NCBI RefSeq assembly: GCF_000002075.1
Contig: NW_004797938.1
Coordinates: forward strand, 117,017 to 181,016
Origin: Aplysia californica
Lineage: Eukaryota; Mollusca; Gastropoda; Aplysiida; Aplysiidae
Direction: 5' to 3'
DNA: 64,000 bases
Positions 48,501-62,400 of this stretch are shown one piece after another (within the stretch, counting starts at the first letter, position 1; each line of letters begins with the position of its first letter). The notes beneath the pieces were generated by a model, which was given only the letters and a program-made list of their open reading frames with translations, was not told the origin of the DNA and made no database searches. The position numbers and the translations under genes were made by a program.

Positions 48501-51500
48501 ACCCCCTTATAAAAAATGCAACACAACAGCAATACGAGCATCGCAAGCTGCCTCAGCACACAGCCACAGCACAGCGTTATGTTCCTACCAGGCTGCACAT
48601 GTTGGGTCCGTACGCCATGGTCAGTTTCCGGTAGTTGTACGACTGGATCTCAATCATTGTGGACAAGCCTGTGCGAGCATCTGTCAGAGAGAGAAAGAAA
48701 AAAAAGAACAAATTGTCAGGTAGCTGTTCAGAAGTAGTAAGCCCAAAAAGATGAAATTTGTAAAGAATTGTATTTCTTAATCTGTGGTAGCAGTTATAAT
48801 TATGTCCTCAATCATGATATATTTGGTCAAAATTCCAATTCTAAATCTTTTAAAAAGCAGGAAAAGATGCATTATCGTAATGTGGTCCAATCTTTAAAAG
48901 AATCAAACAGTATTTATGTCTCAAAAAAAAATAAAAAGTTTTCTGGGCTTACTACTGTTGAACACCTTGCCACAATATTTTAAAAAACCAACCCAAGTCA
49001 AATCCTACAACAATTTGTAACAAAACAGTCTTTATATATTTTAAAAAGCCACTAGTTTTCTTGTGAAAAACAAGCACATAAAAAAAACCCATACAGGAAG
49101 TCAATACTTCACTTTCACCAAAAAAAGATTATTAAGCGTTTGTCGTACCCAGAGCTGGATGTAACGGAGTACAAGTACTCCGGTACTTGTACTTACGTTA
49201 CAATTTTCGGTACTTTTACTGTACTCCGGTACATTTTGAGAACCAGTACTTTTACTGTACTCCGATACTTTTTATAAAAGTACTTTTGAGTACTTTTGAA
49301 GCTTAATGAAAGAATAAGTGCCGACATTTCCGATCATAATTTACGGAACAAACACCCGGGCGGGCACAGCCGATCAACCAAGAGTTAAAAGTTGAGATTA
49401 AAAAACTGCCCGTCGCGTCAAAGATCAGCTCTTGTGAAAGTGATCACATGCGCAGTAAAACTCCATGAAACGGTACAATGATCCCCAGACGGGATCACAC
49501 CGAGGTGTGAACAGACAGATGGGCGTTTCTTTTCCCCAAACATCGCACTCGCATCTGAGCTCGCCACCTGAACTTTCATCCCTCGCTGGGTGGGTTGGGC
49601 CTACAAGTTCGCTCCAGGCAGGATCACATCGAACTGTGAACTCTTCCCTGACCATTGAAGTTGAAGGCAGTTTTTCTCTATTCCCGAAATAGCGAGACAG
49701 CCTGAATTTTAATTGGTGTGGTCACAGCGTAATGGTACGTAACGACAAAGGCGTGGGGACTCAATCAGAGATGGAAGGCTACAATTTTTGGACAGGTAAA
49801 GGGGAGGGGCAACTGGATAAACGTAGATAAAGATCTCGAGACGATATGCTAATGAGTGTACGGTATAATATTATGGCTTGCCTCATGCCACCATGCTACT
49901 GTGATTGGTCATCAAGGATGACCACTCTTTGCTCGCTATATGTCATAAACCTACCCAGGGGTCACGCCAGTTCTTGGGCCACTGTAGATTCTTCCTTAGC
50001 TTCGTCGGGCTAAGATCCCATATTTCCCTTGCTCCCGAGCGCTGGGAGCTTAGGTGGAGACTACTGTAGTAGAGAATCTTTGGTTACACTACACTTACTA
50101 GACTCTAGGAAATTACATGTAGTCCTATTTTGATTTGCCGTGGACTACACAGTGTGACCAAACTCTGTCTTACCACTATTATAATCAATTGAAACTGAAA
50201 CTGAGTTCTCAATGTATATCCATCTAACATTTTTTAGGCTACCTAAATTTCTTTTTTCCTTTTTTTGTGGTTTGTGCTTAAGGCTACCTTGATTCCTTGA
50301 GGATTTGTTAAAGAAGAATTCAAAGCACTTTTTTTGCTGGCCATTTTCATAAATTTTTTATTTTCTTAGATCAACTTTGTCTCTATATTTTCCAATTTTG
50401 ATACTTTTCCTACTTTCCGACCTCTAGGACTGACTTACATTTGATCATATTGTCTTGCTCAAACAAATTCTATTCATAATATCACTTACTCACTAGTTGC
50501 GTCTGTTTGTTTGCTGGGTTTTTTTTTCAATTTCACGGACAATTTCCACCTACGTTCAGTGCGTATATTCAAATGCTTTGTATACTGTTTACATTATTAG
50601 TAATAAATGGCCGAATTTGTCAATTATACTAAAAATGTTAATTGTTATTCAATATGAAGTTTTGCATTAGTATTGAAGTGCTTTAGCATATTAGCAAAAG
50701 TACTCCAAATGTACTCATAAGTAATTTTTTTAAAAGTACGTGTACTCAAGTACATTTTACAGGAAAGTACTTTTACTGTACTTAAGTACATATTTTAGAT
50801 TGTACTTAAGTACCTTTTTAAAAGTACTTTAACAGCTCTGGTCGTACCTGCCAGCATATCTCGAGATAAAAACAATGCAAACAAATCTCAGGATGAAAAC
50901 AAAGAAGAGATGCCGTGCTGGCAGAGAAAAAAAAACCCAACAAAAAAACCTTTCTATTTACCATTGTAGCTGTCGGCAAATCTCATGACGCAGCCGTAGA
51001 GGTAGGCTATGGACGTCCACTCGTCCAGCAGGTCGGTCACTGTCTTCTGGACGTTGTCGCCGTTCATGTCCAGGGAGAGACAGATCCTCTGGCTGGGGCC
51101 TGTCAATTGTTAGTCAAAAAGTGTTTTAGGCCCACATCGACACAATTTACATCATTTACGAGACACACTATAGTAAACTGTAATAGTTAAAATGTTCTAC
51201 GCCTGCCTTCATCAGCACAATTCAGACCATTTAAGAGGTCGGTTTCCTTGACATTGCCTGCCAGGGCCAACCAAGGCTAAGTTAGGTATAATATCCCAGC
51301 AAACAGATGGGAGGGGGTGGGGGGAGAAGAAGAGAACCTCAAGTTAGTACAAACAGTAAATTTAACATGACTTTACCTTTTTCTTTGATATGTATACTGG
51401 GCACAGGAGATTTGTTGAACACAAACTGTGGAATGAACAGAATCAAAATCTCAGTTTCTGAGCTCATTCTTGGATGTACTTCAGCATGTGGACTTAAATA

Positions 51501-54500
51501 CTTGTGAACATTTTACAAAAACAGATAAAAAGAACATAAGCTTAACGGCTGCTACATAACATGCGACTTCTCCAACAATATTATATCAGCAAAAGTAAAA
51601 AACAACAACAGCCCAAAAACCCCAGTACAATCCTTTGGTGATAATGTGTGAACAATTTTTTCAACCTGTGCTTGTTTTTAACGCATGTGTGAACATTGAA
51701 CATTTTCTTTTTGTTTGTTTTAGTAGAGGTATTACGGCGCTCGCAACTGCATAAGGTCATATGAGCGCCAAGAACATTTTCTTTACATGCCCACAATGAC
51801 AAAGGAATAGCAGAACAGTGAACATTTTGAACAATATCCTCATCTCAACCTATTCTTCCTTTCGTTGTTGTACAATTATATGACACCACAGTGCAGGACT
51901 CTTTTTGAACAAAAGGTCACACCTCAAAGACCACACACCTCCAGCCAAATTGTTAATATTTATCTAAAACAATCACATAGGTCAAAATCAGTTGTACAGC
52001 AGGTTGAAAATTAGCAATCAACTCCCCCGCCCCCACCCCCCACCATCTTGCAAGGGAACCCAAAGAAGAAGAAGATCAATATTACTAAACATTGGTTTTT
52101 AGCCTGGGCAAGGAAACCACACACTCAACCACTGGAGAGTCCTTTGACATGGTCAAAGAAACATATCTTTAAGCTTATTCTTTCATTGCATCTATGAATC
52201 AGGGGTGTCAAATTAGAGCATTACTGTTGAGATTACAATCTTACACTTTCACCGGTCTGTCATCAAAAGTCTACAACCCATCAGCAAAACATAAACTCAA
52301 GTACGGGTTCAGTTCAAAGATTCAGCCAAAGAAATTTTGTACCAATTGTGGAGGTTCCCCACCCCCTTTTCTTCAATGCCCTGCTCGAAATCAAACATGC
52401 AATTATTGCAAGAAGTTACACCACTTCAAGAAAGTAGGCAGGAAACTCAAACACAACCTTTCCTATGAAACCAATATGGCTGAATGTTTGTTATCGTTTT
52501 GTGCTCATCTGACATAGATCAAATACCTAGAAATCATAACATAAAAACAATTACGACATTACACATAGTCCAGGAAACAAACCTCAACCACCCAGAGACG
52601 AGGCTGGCGACTGTGGACCCTGAACCGACACTGCAGCAACTGCTTGCGTAGTCCGTCGTTGACATCTTCAGGCAAGCCCAAGATCTCTGGGAAACTGAAA
52701 ACAACAGAATGCATCTCTCTTGAGCAAGTGTCTGAGTAAGTTTTAGTAAGAGAAGAGTTTTACAGCACTTGCAACACAATACAGTCATATAAGTTCCGAA
52801 GATTAGATGTGTTACAAGAGAGTAACAAATATAAAAAAGAAGGAGGAGAGATCAGGGCAATAGGTCTTTGATAGGAAAGAAGGAGTAAACCACACCAGAG
52901 CACCCACCAACCACCCACTGTCTGAGTAAGAAGAAGCACATCGACATAATGGAGGTGATTTTGTGCTGGGGAAAAAAGCAAGACATGTGGACAGAAAAAA
53001 AAGAGGGAAAGTAAAGAAGTAGACCTTTTACTGGTGCTCTCCAACCATTGGCCTTAGCAAGACTTTTGGGAGGGGTAACCAAAGTTAAGACGGAATAACA
53101 TTGTGGTTCAATTCTTTTCAAACTGCCTGCAAAAATATAGATGCTTACTTCTCATCGATATTGAAGAAAGTTTTGTGCCTTGTCTCAATTGACTAAACAA
53201 TCTTTTAATTGACTAAACAATCTTTTAGAATAATCTTTGCACCCACTCATTATGTTAAAGACTTGTCCCTCCTGAAAAGACAAAAACAAAGAGGGGACAA
53301 CATGTTACGTAAAATCAGATAATAAAAGATAACAAAACAGTGGGACTTTCTTCACAGCAAAGATTATAATCATAAATACAAAAACAAAAAACAAACCCAA
53401 AATCCCAAATTTTTTTGGGGAATTTTCATCCACACACACAATAGTACTGTAGCAGAAAAGAAAACTTACTAGAGAATGCTCATGGAGAAACTGGTGCCGG
53501 TGCCGTCCAGCATGCCACCGTCATGGCTGACGCCGTGCTTCGACAGCTGGAAAACACAAGAAACAGAAGTGTGTCACATTTTGTTGTGTCGCAAATATGT
53601 TAGTGCGAATTTCATTCAAAGCAGAGCCTTGGTGTTGTATACACATCACTTGTAAAAAAAAAAAAAATTAACAATTATTTTCACCTGACATATTATATTC
53701 AACAACTTGTACATAAAATATATTTAGAAGTTATTACTCGTATCTCATTTGAAGCATTTGACAATATACTCACACAAATTAGCCACAAAGAAAGGTTGGC
53801 ACCATTTTGCAACAATAGATGTTGATATTCATGCCGTACTGCTGTACATTTTCATAACAAGAAAACGTGGAGCATAATAATATGCTCAATTAGGCAAATG
53901 GGTGCCAATAAATGCCTGTTGCTGAGAGTAAATCAAAACAAATGAGGTACTGCGTCATTACATCATCTTTTGCAGCTTCAAATGTTGCATACAGGCCCTC
54001 TTGTCATTTAATCCTCCTTCACCTTGAGTTCAATACCAGTCTCTTTCAGTTTAGTTTTAGTAGAGGGTTTTACGTCGCTCACAACTGCATAAGGTCATAT
54101 GAGCGCCAAGGGGTGGATGTCAAAAAAGAAGTCCTTACATGGAATACCAGTCTCTAAACAGCCGCAATTTTGGTAGGCTTTCAAGAGAAGAATCATAACA
54201 AAAGATTTCGCTACAAAAATTGTTGGCTATGACATACCTCTTCCCCCAGGAAGACAAATGGCAACTTCTCCTCACACCTGGCCAACAGGTAAGCCAGCTC
54301 GTTGACAAAGTACGGCGACCCCTTGACCCTTTTGGGGTCTGGCTCCTCCTCGCATTCCCCCAAGTAGATCTGGTGAGGGGGAACAACAGGGAACTTGATG
54401 TTTTGTTTGTTTGAGTAAAGTGAACCATATCGACATAATAATTTTCAATTAATGCTGGGCAAAAAAGTAAGACAGACAGACAGACACAAACAAAGGGAAA

Positions 54501-55939
54501 GTAAAGAAGTAGGGTCTACAAGTGGCACCCTCCAACCACCAGCACGAGAAACACACAAACGCAAAGTTTTGAGTATGTATGAGTGTGCTTGTGTGAGGAA
54601 TGAGTATGTGTGTGCATACCTGTATGTGTATGTGTGTGCTTATGTGAAGGAAGGAGTATGTGTATGCATATCCATACGTAAATGTAATTGTATGTGTTTT
54701 ACTCTCCCATCCACACAAGTCAGATCATTTTTGAGGTGGGTTGTGCGTTAAACCGGCCTTCTATTAGGACTTTCCACTTACAAGCACCATCTGATCAAAC
54801 AAGAAAGAGGATCTTGCTTTCACAACTAACTGTTATCATAAGAAATATTTTGTGAAAGCGCAACTGAGACTGTTTTTTTTAGTAGAGGTTTTACAGTGTT
54901 TGCAACTGCATAAGGTCATATGAGGGCCAAGGGGTGGATGTCAACAGAGAAACCTTACAGGGGTGCACAACTGAGAGAGAAGGAATTTAACAGAGAGAGA
55001 GGGAGAGAGAGAGAGAGAGAAAGAAAAAGAAATGTATGAACAACAGAACAAACATACATTCTTTTATTCCTTCTCTTCGGCACAGGCTAAATCTAACTCA
55101 TTAATCAGATAATCAATTCCACATAATGATCTGTAATAAAAAAAAACTTGATCCCCGACCGACAGAACCCAGACTCATGTTCAATTTTTACAGAGGGGAT
55201 GTCACAGAAGTCCATACCTTTCTCTTCCTAGTCAAGCTGTCCATCGTCAGAGGTATTCCATCTGGAAAGAAATATCAATGAGTTGGTCCATGAACTGAGT
55301 TAGAGTTTTGCATCATTACTGACATTTTTAAATAACAAAAACAGAAAAAGAGAGGAAGAGAGATTGAGAGAAAGAAGAATGCCAAGAGAGCAGTGGCAGA
55401 GACAAAGTGCGACAGAGGCAACGAAACAAAAAACCCCAAAAAAACCCAGAGCCAACGACAATAAGAGAGACAAAAATTGATCTACCCCATCAATCACCAA
55501 GAGAGCAGAAGTGGAGACAGCGACCGACTTAGGCAACAAAACAGAAATAAAGAGCCAAGGACAACAAAACAGGGACAAAACAAATTTTTATTTACTCCGC
55601 TACTCATTAAGAGAGCACAGGTCGAGACAGCAACATACAGAAGCAATAAAACATAAAATAGCGAGAAAACAACAAAAAAACAACCCCCCCCCCAAACAAA
55701 TCTACTCCGCCACTCACCAAAAATCTTGCAGAACTCTCCGTGGACCATGGAGTAGGTGTCGATGGGCGTCAGCTGACCGGCCTTCATGAAGGCTTTGACC
55801 AGGTTATCCTCCCCGATCTCATCCTCCGCCCCGTCCGCCGTGCACATAGTGGTCTCCAACATGTAGTAGTTCACCTCCACTTTACGCATCTCCCCCTCCC
55901 GCACCTCCACAACCTGGGGAGAGACAATCATAATGGTCA

Positions 55940-55970
<31 letters not shown>

Positions 55971-56198
55971 TGTATGTGCATGTAGTAGTTCACCTCCACC
56001 TTACGCATCTCCCCTTCCCGCACCTCCACAACCTGGGGAGAGACAATCATAACGGTCAGTGTGTGTGCGTGTGTGTGTGTATGTGCATGTAGTAGTTCAC
56101 CTCCACCTTACGCATCTCTCCCTCCCGTATTTCCATAACCTGGGGAGAGAGACAGAGAATCATAATGGTCAGTGTGTGTGTGTGTGTGTGTGTGTGTA

Positions 56199-56241
<43 letters not shown>

Positions 56242-56427
56242 ATGTAGTAGTTCACCTCCACCTTACACATCTCTCCCTCCCGCACTTCCACAACCTGGGG
56301 AGAGAGAGAGAGAGTAACAAGTGTGTATGTGTGTGTGTGTGGGTGTGTTCACCTCCACCTTACGCATCTCACCCTCCCGTATTTCCATAACCTGGGGAGA
56401 GAGACAGAGAATCATAATGGTCAGATG

Positions 56428-56458
<31 letters not shown>

Positions 56459-59400
56459 GGGGGGGGGAGTATGTGTGTGTATACATGTAGTAGTTCACCT
56501 CCGTCTCATGCATCTTGCTCTTACGTACCTCCACCACCTAGAGAGAGAATCCTTACAGTCAGTGCATGGTGAGTGTATGTGCATGCGAGTGTGTATGTAT
56601 GTGGGTAAACCAAAATAAAATAAAACCCCCGATACTTTTTTCTTCTATTCAAGCAAACTCTCAAAACCGAAAACCAGGCTAAACAAAGGGAAAACCCTGC
56701 GGTTGCGCAGATTTTGTTCGATTTAAGCGGACTCCGTTGTATAAATCCAAACAGCGACGTACCACGTAGATGCCGTACTGCTTGGGCACCTTGACGTAGA
56801 GCCGGGTGCTTGCCAGCTTGGCCAGGGCATGCTCCGAGACGTTGATGAGGGGCAGGGAGGGCCGGCAGCTGGCCACCATCAGCTGGACGCACTTCTCGCA
56901 GCGGAGCAGGACCAGATGCACTCTGTGGATCACACCGGGACGTGGCTCGTTTGTGCGGTTGTAGGACCAGTAGACCGCAGACTATTCAAGTTTCTCAAAT
57001 AAACTTTTATTTATCAGAATCTGTACACGTTATTTCCTTCTACAAAAGTCTCCCCAATTTTGTTTTTACGAAAAGAGTAGCATTGGTTGGAGTAAAAAGC
57101 TGTGACTTGGTAAGAGTGTGCTTTTAAAAATAACAAAATCAATTTACCATAATATCAGCGTACCCTAAAAAAAATCCCAATCAAGTTGCTAGAATTCAAT
57201 ACAGCTGCTTAATTATACTGCGAGACAATGTATCTCAACCACCTCCCCCCCCCCCCCCCCCCTCAAAAGCTCTGACATTGAAAGACAAGATTTAGTAGCA
57301 ATAGACAAAAACACACCTAAAACATATTTTTGTTCCCTTTTCAAAATTATGCGATTATATCCCATTTATTCCATATCGTCATATCTTAGCGCCTTCTTCA
57401 CTGTCAATGGAAATAGTGTACATAAAGAACTTGTACTGCTAACAACTTACTTGAGTTTCATCAAAAGTTTCTCCAGTCCTCGGTGCTCCCCATTCAGACA
57501 TTCCTCAATGCCCTGAACCGCGGAACGGTCTGAAAACACAAGTTGTCACCGAACATTGAATGGAAACAAAACACTCGTAAATATCAGTTGAGACAATTAA
57601 AATCTCTGTATTATGCAAGTCTACCTGTATCTAATCCATCTTGTCCTATACGTGAAGATATATTCTACTTTGGCTTTGTGATTCCACTGAACCATTCACT
57701 GTGCTTTGGCTTGTATGAGAAAAGTAAAACTCACTGACACAATAATTTAAAACATGGAAAAGGGCAAGACAGACAGACCGAAACCAAAAACAAGAAAAAG
57801 TAAAGAAGTAAGATCTACCAATGTAACCAATATCGTCCTCTAACCACCGGCATAATCAAGCTGACAAAAAAAGCATAATCAACCTGAAGCTGAGTTGTAA
57901 GAACACTATAATCAAGTCATTAACCCAGCTTTCCCCTTCACCTTCACATCTTTTAACTTTAGTTTAGATAGTTATAGTGAGGAGTTTTACACTTGCGACA
58001 CAATAAGATCACATAAGTGCCGAAGATTAGAGGCGTTACAAGAGAGTAACTTGAACAAACACAAAAAAGGAGGAGAGATAAGGACGACTGACGTTTGATA
58101 GGAAAGAAGGAGCAAACCACACTAAAGCACCCACCAACAACCCACAATAATATCCATTCTGTAATATATCTCACAACGTTTTCACGGAACCACTAGAGCA
58201 AAAACTCACCACAGCAGGGCACAGAGGCCATGTAGGAGCCGGTCTGTACATCGATGGAGATCCTCAGGACCTCGGCAGACATGCAGGGACTTAGCACAGA
58301 CACGTGGAGGGCCACGGGCATGTCACACACATCACCTATGTACATGTGACAAACAAACACAGGTCAGAAACCAAACTAAACCACTTACCAGGCAAAAAAC
58401 AACAACTCCAGAAGAAATAAAATAATATGAAAATACAATAAAACAATACAGGTTAGAATCCCAGAAAAGGCTTTATATAGATTCAAGGTTATTTGAGGGG
58501 AGCATGAAACTCCAATCAATCTGTTCAAAATAGACTCTGAAACGTATGCATTACTTCTTTAATTTATCCGTTTCAAAGGGCATACTATTCACCACAACAG
58601 ATACAAAAGAATTATTTCTTTATTTCTTTCCACATTACACAATCACCCACTCATCCAAGATTTAGGCAAGACTGCCTGGAAGAGCTAGTGAGATAAAATA
58701 ATATTCTACAAACAAAAAATGAATCTTGAATCTCTTTCAGACCAAGTGAACTAACAAATTCACAAACAAAACAATTCCTACAAAGTTTCTTTAACTGTTA
58801 TACTAATCTAATAAACATCTATTGGGACGGACTTGAAGTTTGGGCCAAAGTGACACAATTTCAATAACTATGGTGCCCTGCATTAAGGAATCAAAACACA
58901 AACCACTTACATTTTCCATCTACCATCTTCTGTATCTCTCTTGCCAATTCCTGAGTGATAAAAACAAACAAAAAGCATCAACATCAACCTGTTCATTTGT
59001 CTGACATATTGTGACTGACTGTAAATGACTTATTTCGTACCGACAGAATTATATCATTTAGGAGGAAGGCTTCATCAACCCTGCCTATCAAAAGACTCAT
59101 TGTGGTAGGATATGACAGCCCAGCAAACAGTCAGAGCTCTCCATAATTTCCCAATGCAGAAACGTAGCATGTCTTCTGCTAGGCGCCCAAACATAACAAC
59201 ATATACGCTAGTAAACATATCTGTAATTCAGGATATTTTAAAAGGAAAACATAAGACAAGACAAGTAACCATCTCTTTGAAATCTTCTCTCTAAAATCAA
59301 CAGAGCCTCATACATGTTCAATGTGTCTCTCCCCCCCCCTCCCCCCGCCAAAAAAAACAACAGGGGGGGGGGAGGAACACAACTCAATTTCAACTATAAA

Positions 59401-62400
59401 TATTAACCTTTAGTGATGACATCCAAGTGAGTGATCTATTCTAAGACACACGTCAGCCTAAACAACTGTAAGATCCACACAAAAATCCTTTACCTTCAGC
59501 TTAGAATGAGTCCTCACTTCAATCGTCTGCATCAGCAGTTTCTCTATGGACAAGTGGTCACTCTGAAGAACAAAGGGTCAATTCATTTAGAATAAATAAT
59601 AATAATAAATTGCATTTATATAGCGCATTTCCACAAAGAAGTGCTCAGTGCGCTGTACAATAATACAAAGAACATATGCAGCCCACAGCTCCTATAGTAA
59701 TCCTCTTTCTCTCTCTCTCTCTTCCTCACTCCCTCTCTCTCTCTCTCTCTCCAGTACATCCTTGAGTAAAGACAATCCCACAAAACTTAACCATACACCC
59801 TCGTACACATTGATGATATCACACAGTCATAAACTGTTACAGAACAGAACAGCATGAATAAACGATACTAAGAGAACATAATGGATACTGAGAGAACATA
59901 ATAATATTTGTATTATATTTTCAAACGAAAGAAAAGATAAAATTGTGCTTCAGGAATTTATGAAAAAAACCCAACCCTATGAAAGGTTGGAACTGAAAAT
60001 ATACTATAATTTATTCATGAAGACACCATTTATCTATTGTTTAAACATATCTTCGCACTATAGGTTGGGATGTCTATTTAAAAGATGAATGAGAAAAAGA
60101 AGAAGGAAACAAACAAAAAAAAAAAGAAAAGAGAAATGTCAGGCGTGTTGACAAAATGAGTAACTTCTTGGATTTTAGCCCTATGGAAATAGACATTAAA
60201 TTTAGAGATGGAGTCTGTAAAATATGTCGCAACGCCGTGGAATCAGGTGCTCGTAAATTTTTGGGCATGTAGATTTATTGGTATCATCGAAAAGCTTGCT
60301 CATTTGTCTTGCTGCTATTGAAAAAAATACCCATCAATCTTGAATAGAAGTTGAGATATTTGCGAGTGAAGGTTGGGTCACCTGGTTTAAGAAGTAAAAT
60401 TAGCAAGAAAATGGACGCCAAAGTTTGTCGACTTCCATAGCTTAAGAGTCTTTGGAAACTGCATATTTACATTTTTTGTGCCTTTATTCAACATTTTGCC
60501 ATAAAATCTACGCATAGAACTGTTTTTGAATGGACAGTTCAGCCAAAAACCAAAATTTCGAAAAAATTTCCAAACTGGCCAAAAAATGCTGATTTCTCTG
60601 ATTTCATTATCTTGACGAGCGCCTGATTTCACCACGATGCCTCCCAAATACATAATTATGAAATTAAATAATAAGAGACATGGTATACCTGAAGCTAATA
60701 GTATTAATTGAAAATAAAATTTGGCCCCAGTGTTGATTTTCTGTGGATACCTCAATTCGAGGATTGCGAGAGAAGTGACTAATTTTGTCAGCGAGCCTCA
60801 TAAACGATTGTCCTTCCTACCTTGATGGCCAGCCCAACTTTTCGGCTCTCCAGGGGAGACATGGGCGGCTGGTGGGAAATCTGTAGCGGTTTCCCCTCGT
60901 CCTCCTCGCACACGTGAACACTCAGCTTGTGGACTGGAAACACACACACACACACAAGGAAAGACAATATTAACCTAGGGGAATTTTGAATTGAACTCTG
61001 TTAAAGAGTTTGTTTGAGTAGAGAAAAGCACACTGACACAAGTTATTTAGTAGAGGAAAAAAGACAATACAAATAAATGGTATCGGGCTAACATCCCTAG
61101 CAATGCTATAAAGTTATCTAAGAGGTGAGAGCTCCCAAATTAAAATCCGTCTCTAATAGGGCCAAGCCAAATGGAAAAATTCCTGTAAAGGGCGTTTCAA
61201 AAGGACACAAAGTTGGATCGTGCTGAGCCTCAATACCCTGCACATGCAATCTTACAATTACAGCAGGCCAGGTAGCCTAACTACTTGACTACCGGCTGCA
61301 CAAATGTAAGACAGATGGAAATACAAGAGGGAAAGGAAAGAAGTGGGATCTTTCAGTGGTACACTCCAAGCACTCACCAGAGTTAAAGATAAACTCATTA
61401 AAGTGATAAAAATTATATGGCACTGGGAAAGAGTAAGATTGCTAGGTGTAACAGAAGGTCAGTAAAATCAAAGGCCTGCCACAGTTATCCTCAAACCACC
61501 CACTCTGTGAACTTTGAACAAACTCCTAGTCAATGATATCAACTTATTATTCTACAGTATAAAAGAAATACTGTAAAAGAACTTCTTAATTAAAATCCAT
61601 TAAATTCCTAATTTGTACCACAAACAACATAGATGCAGAATATTTTTCAACCCAGCAGCTAAAAGAATGAAATAACAGGCTTTGAGAAAAACAATAATTG
61701 TAGTTCACATTCAGCTCTCCCCCCAAAATATTTTTAATCACACACACCAAAAAAAACAAAAAAGAAAGACAGAACAATATAAAGGAGAACAACATACTTG
61801 TATAAACATCTTGATGTTTATCTTTCTTCAGCTGGTCTCTGAAACAGTCACCAAAATACAAAAGTCAATGCAAATGACAAAAAGAAAGATACAGTTAGTA
61901 TGGTACTAAGAGCAGATGTTTACAAAGCCGCTTTGTTAAAATTAATGTAAAATACATTATATCAAAGAAAGTAAATAACAAGATGGGCCACTCAGCCAAA
62001 AAAGTGTCCGCAGGAAGTATGCTCTTTGCTTCAGATGGCGTTGCAGTCTGTTTTGAAGCTCTCTTTCATTTTTCCAGAAGAAGAATAGGAATAGCACCTC
62101 CTTGCGTGCGCAGATCGACTGCTGTTCATCAGCAGTTCGGGTACGTTCAGAGCGTAGTTTTAGGTTTTTTAAATTTTAATGACCTCTCGCCTTTCATTCT
62201 AAAGTCAAATTAAACGAAGAAAACCATCACTCTTTCCTCCGGAAGAGGTTTTTTGTCAGCGTAACCATTTTAAAAAAGCATTCTTCCGAAATTTATCCCA
62301 AAACATGCTAGTTTCACTTTAATTTTTAAAAACTCAAGTAGGGTAACTCTGTTCGCAAAGAGTGCGCTTTTGTGAAGAGGGCGCCACCAAATTTTGAGGA

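Noticed and set aside
49425-49692. Open frames of about 75 codons inside the hAT element
   Set aside because: No transposase motifs and no similarity that I recognise; length is within chance.
55740-56618. Plus-strand frames rich in Cys and Val with repeated VVHLHLTHLSLP
   Set aside because: They arise from (TG)n and the antisense of the repeated MED14 exon edge.
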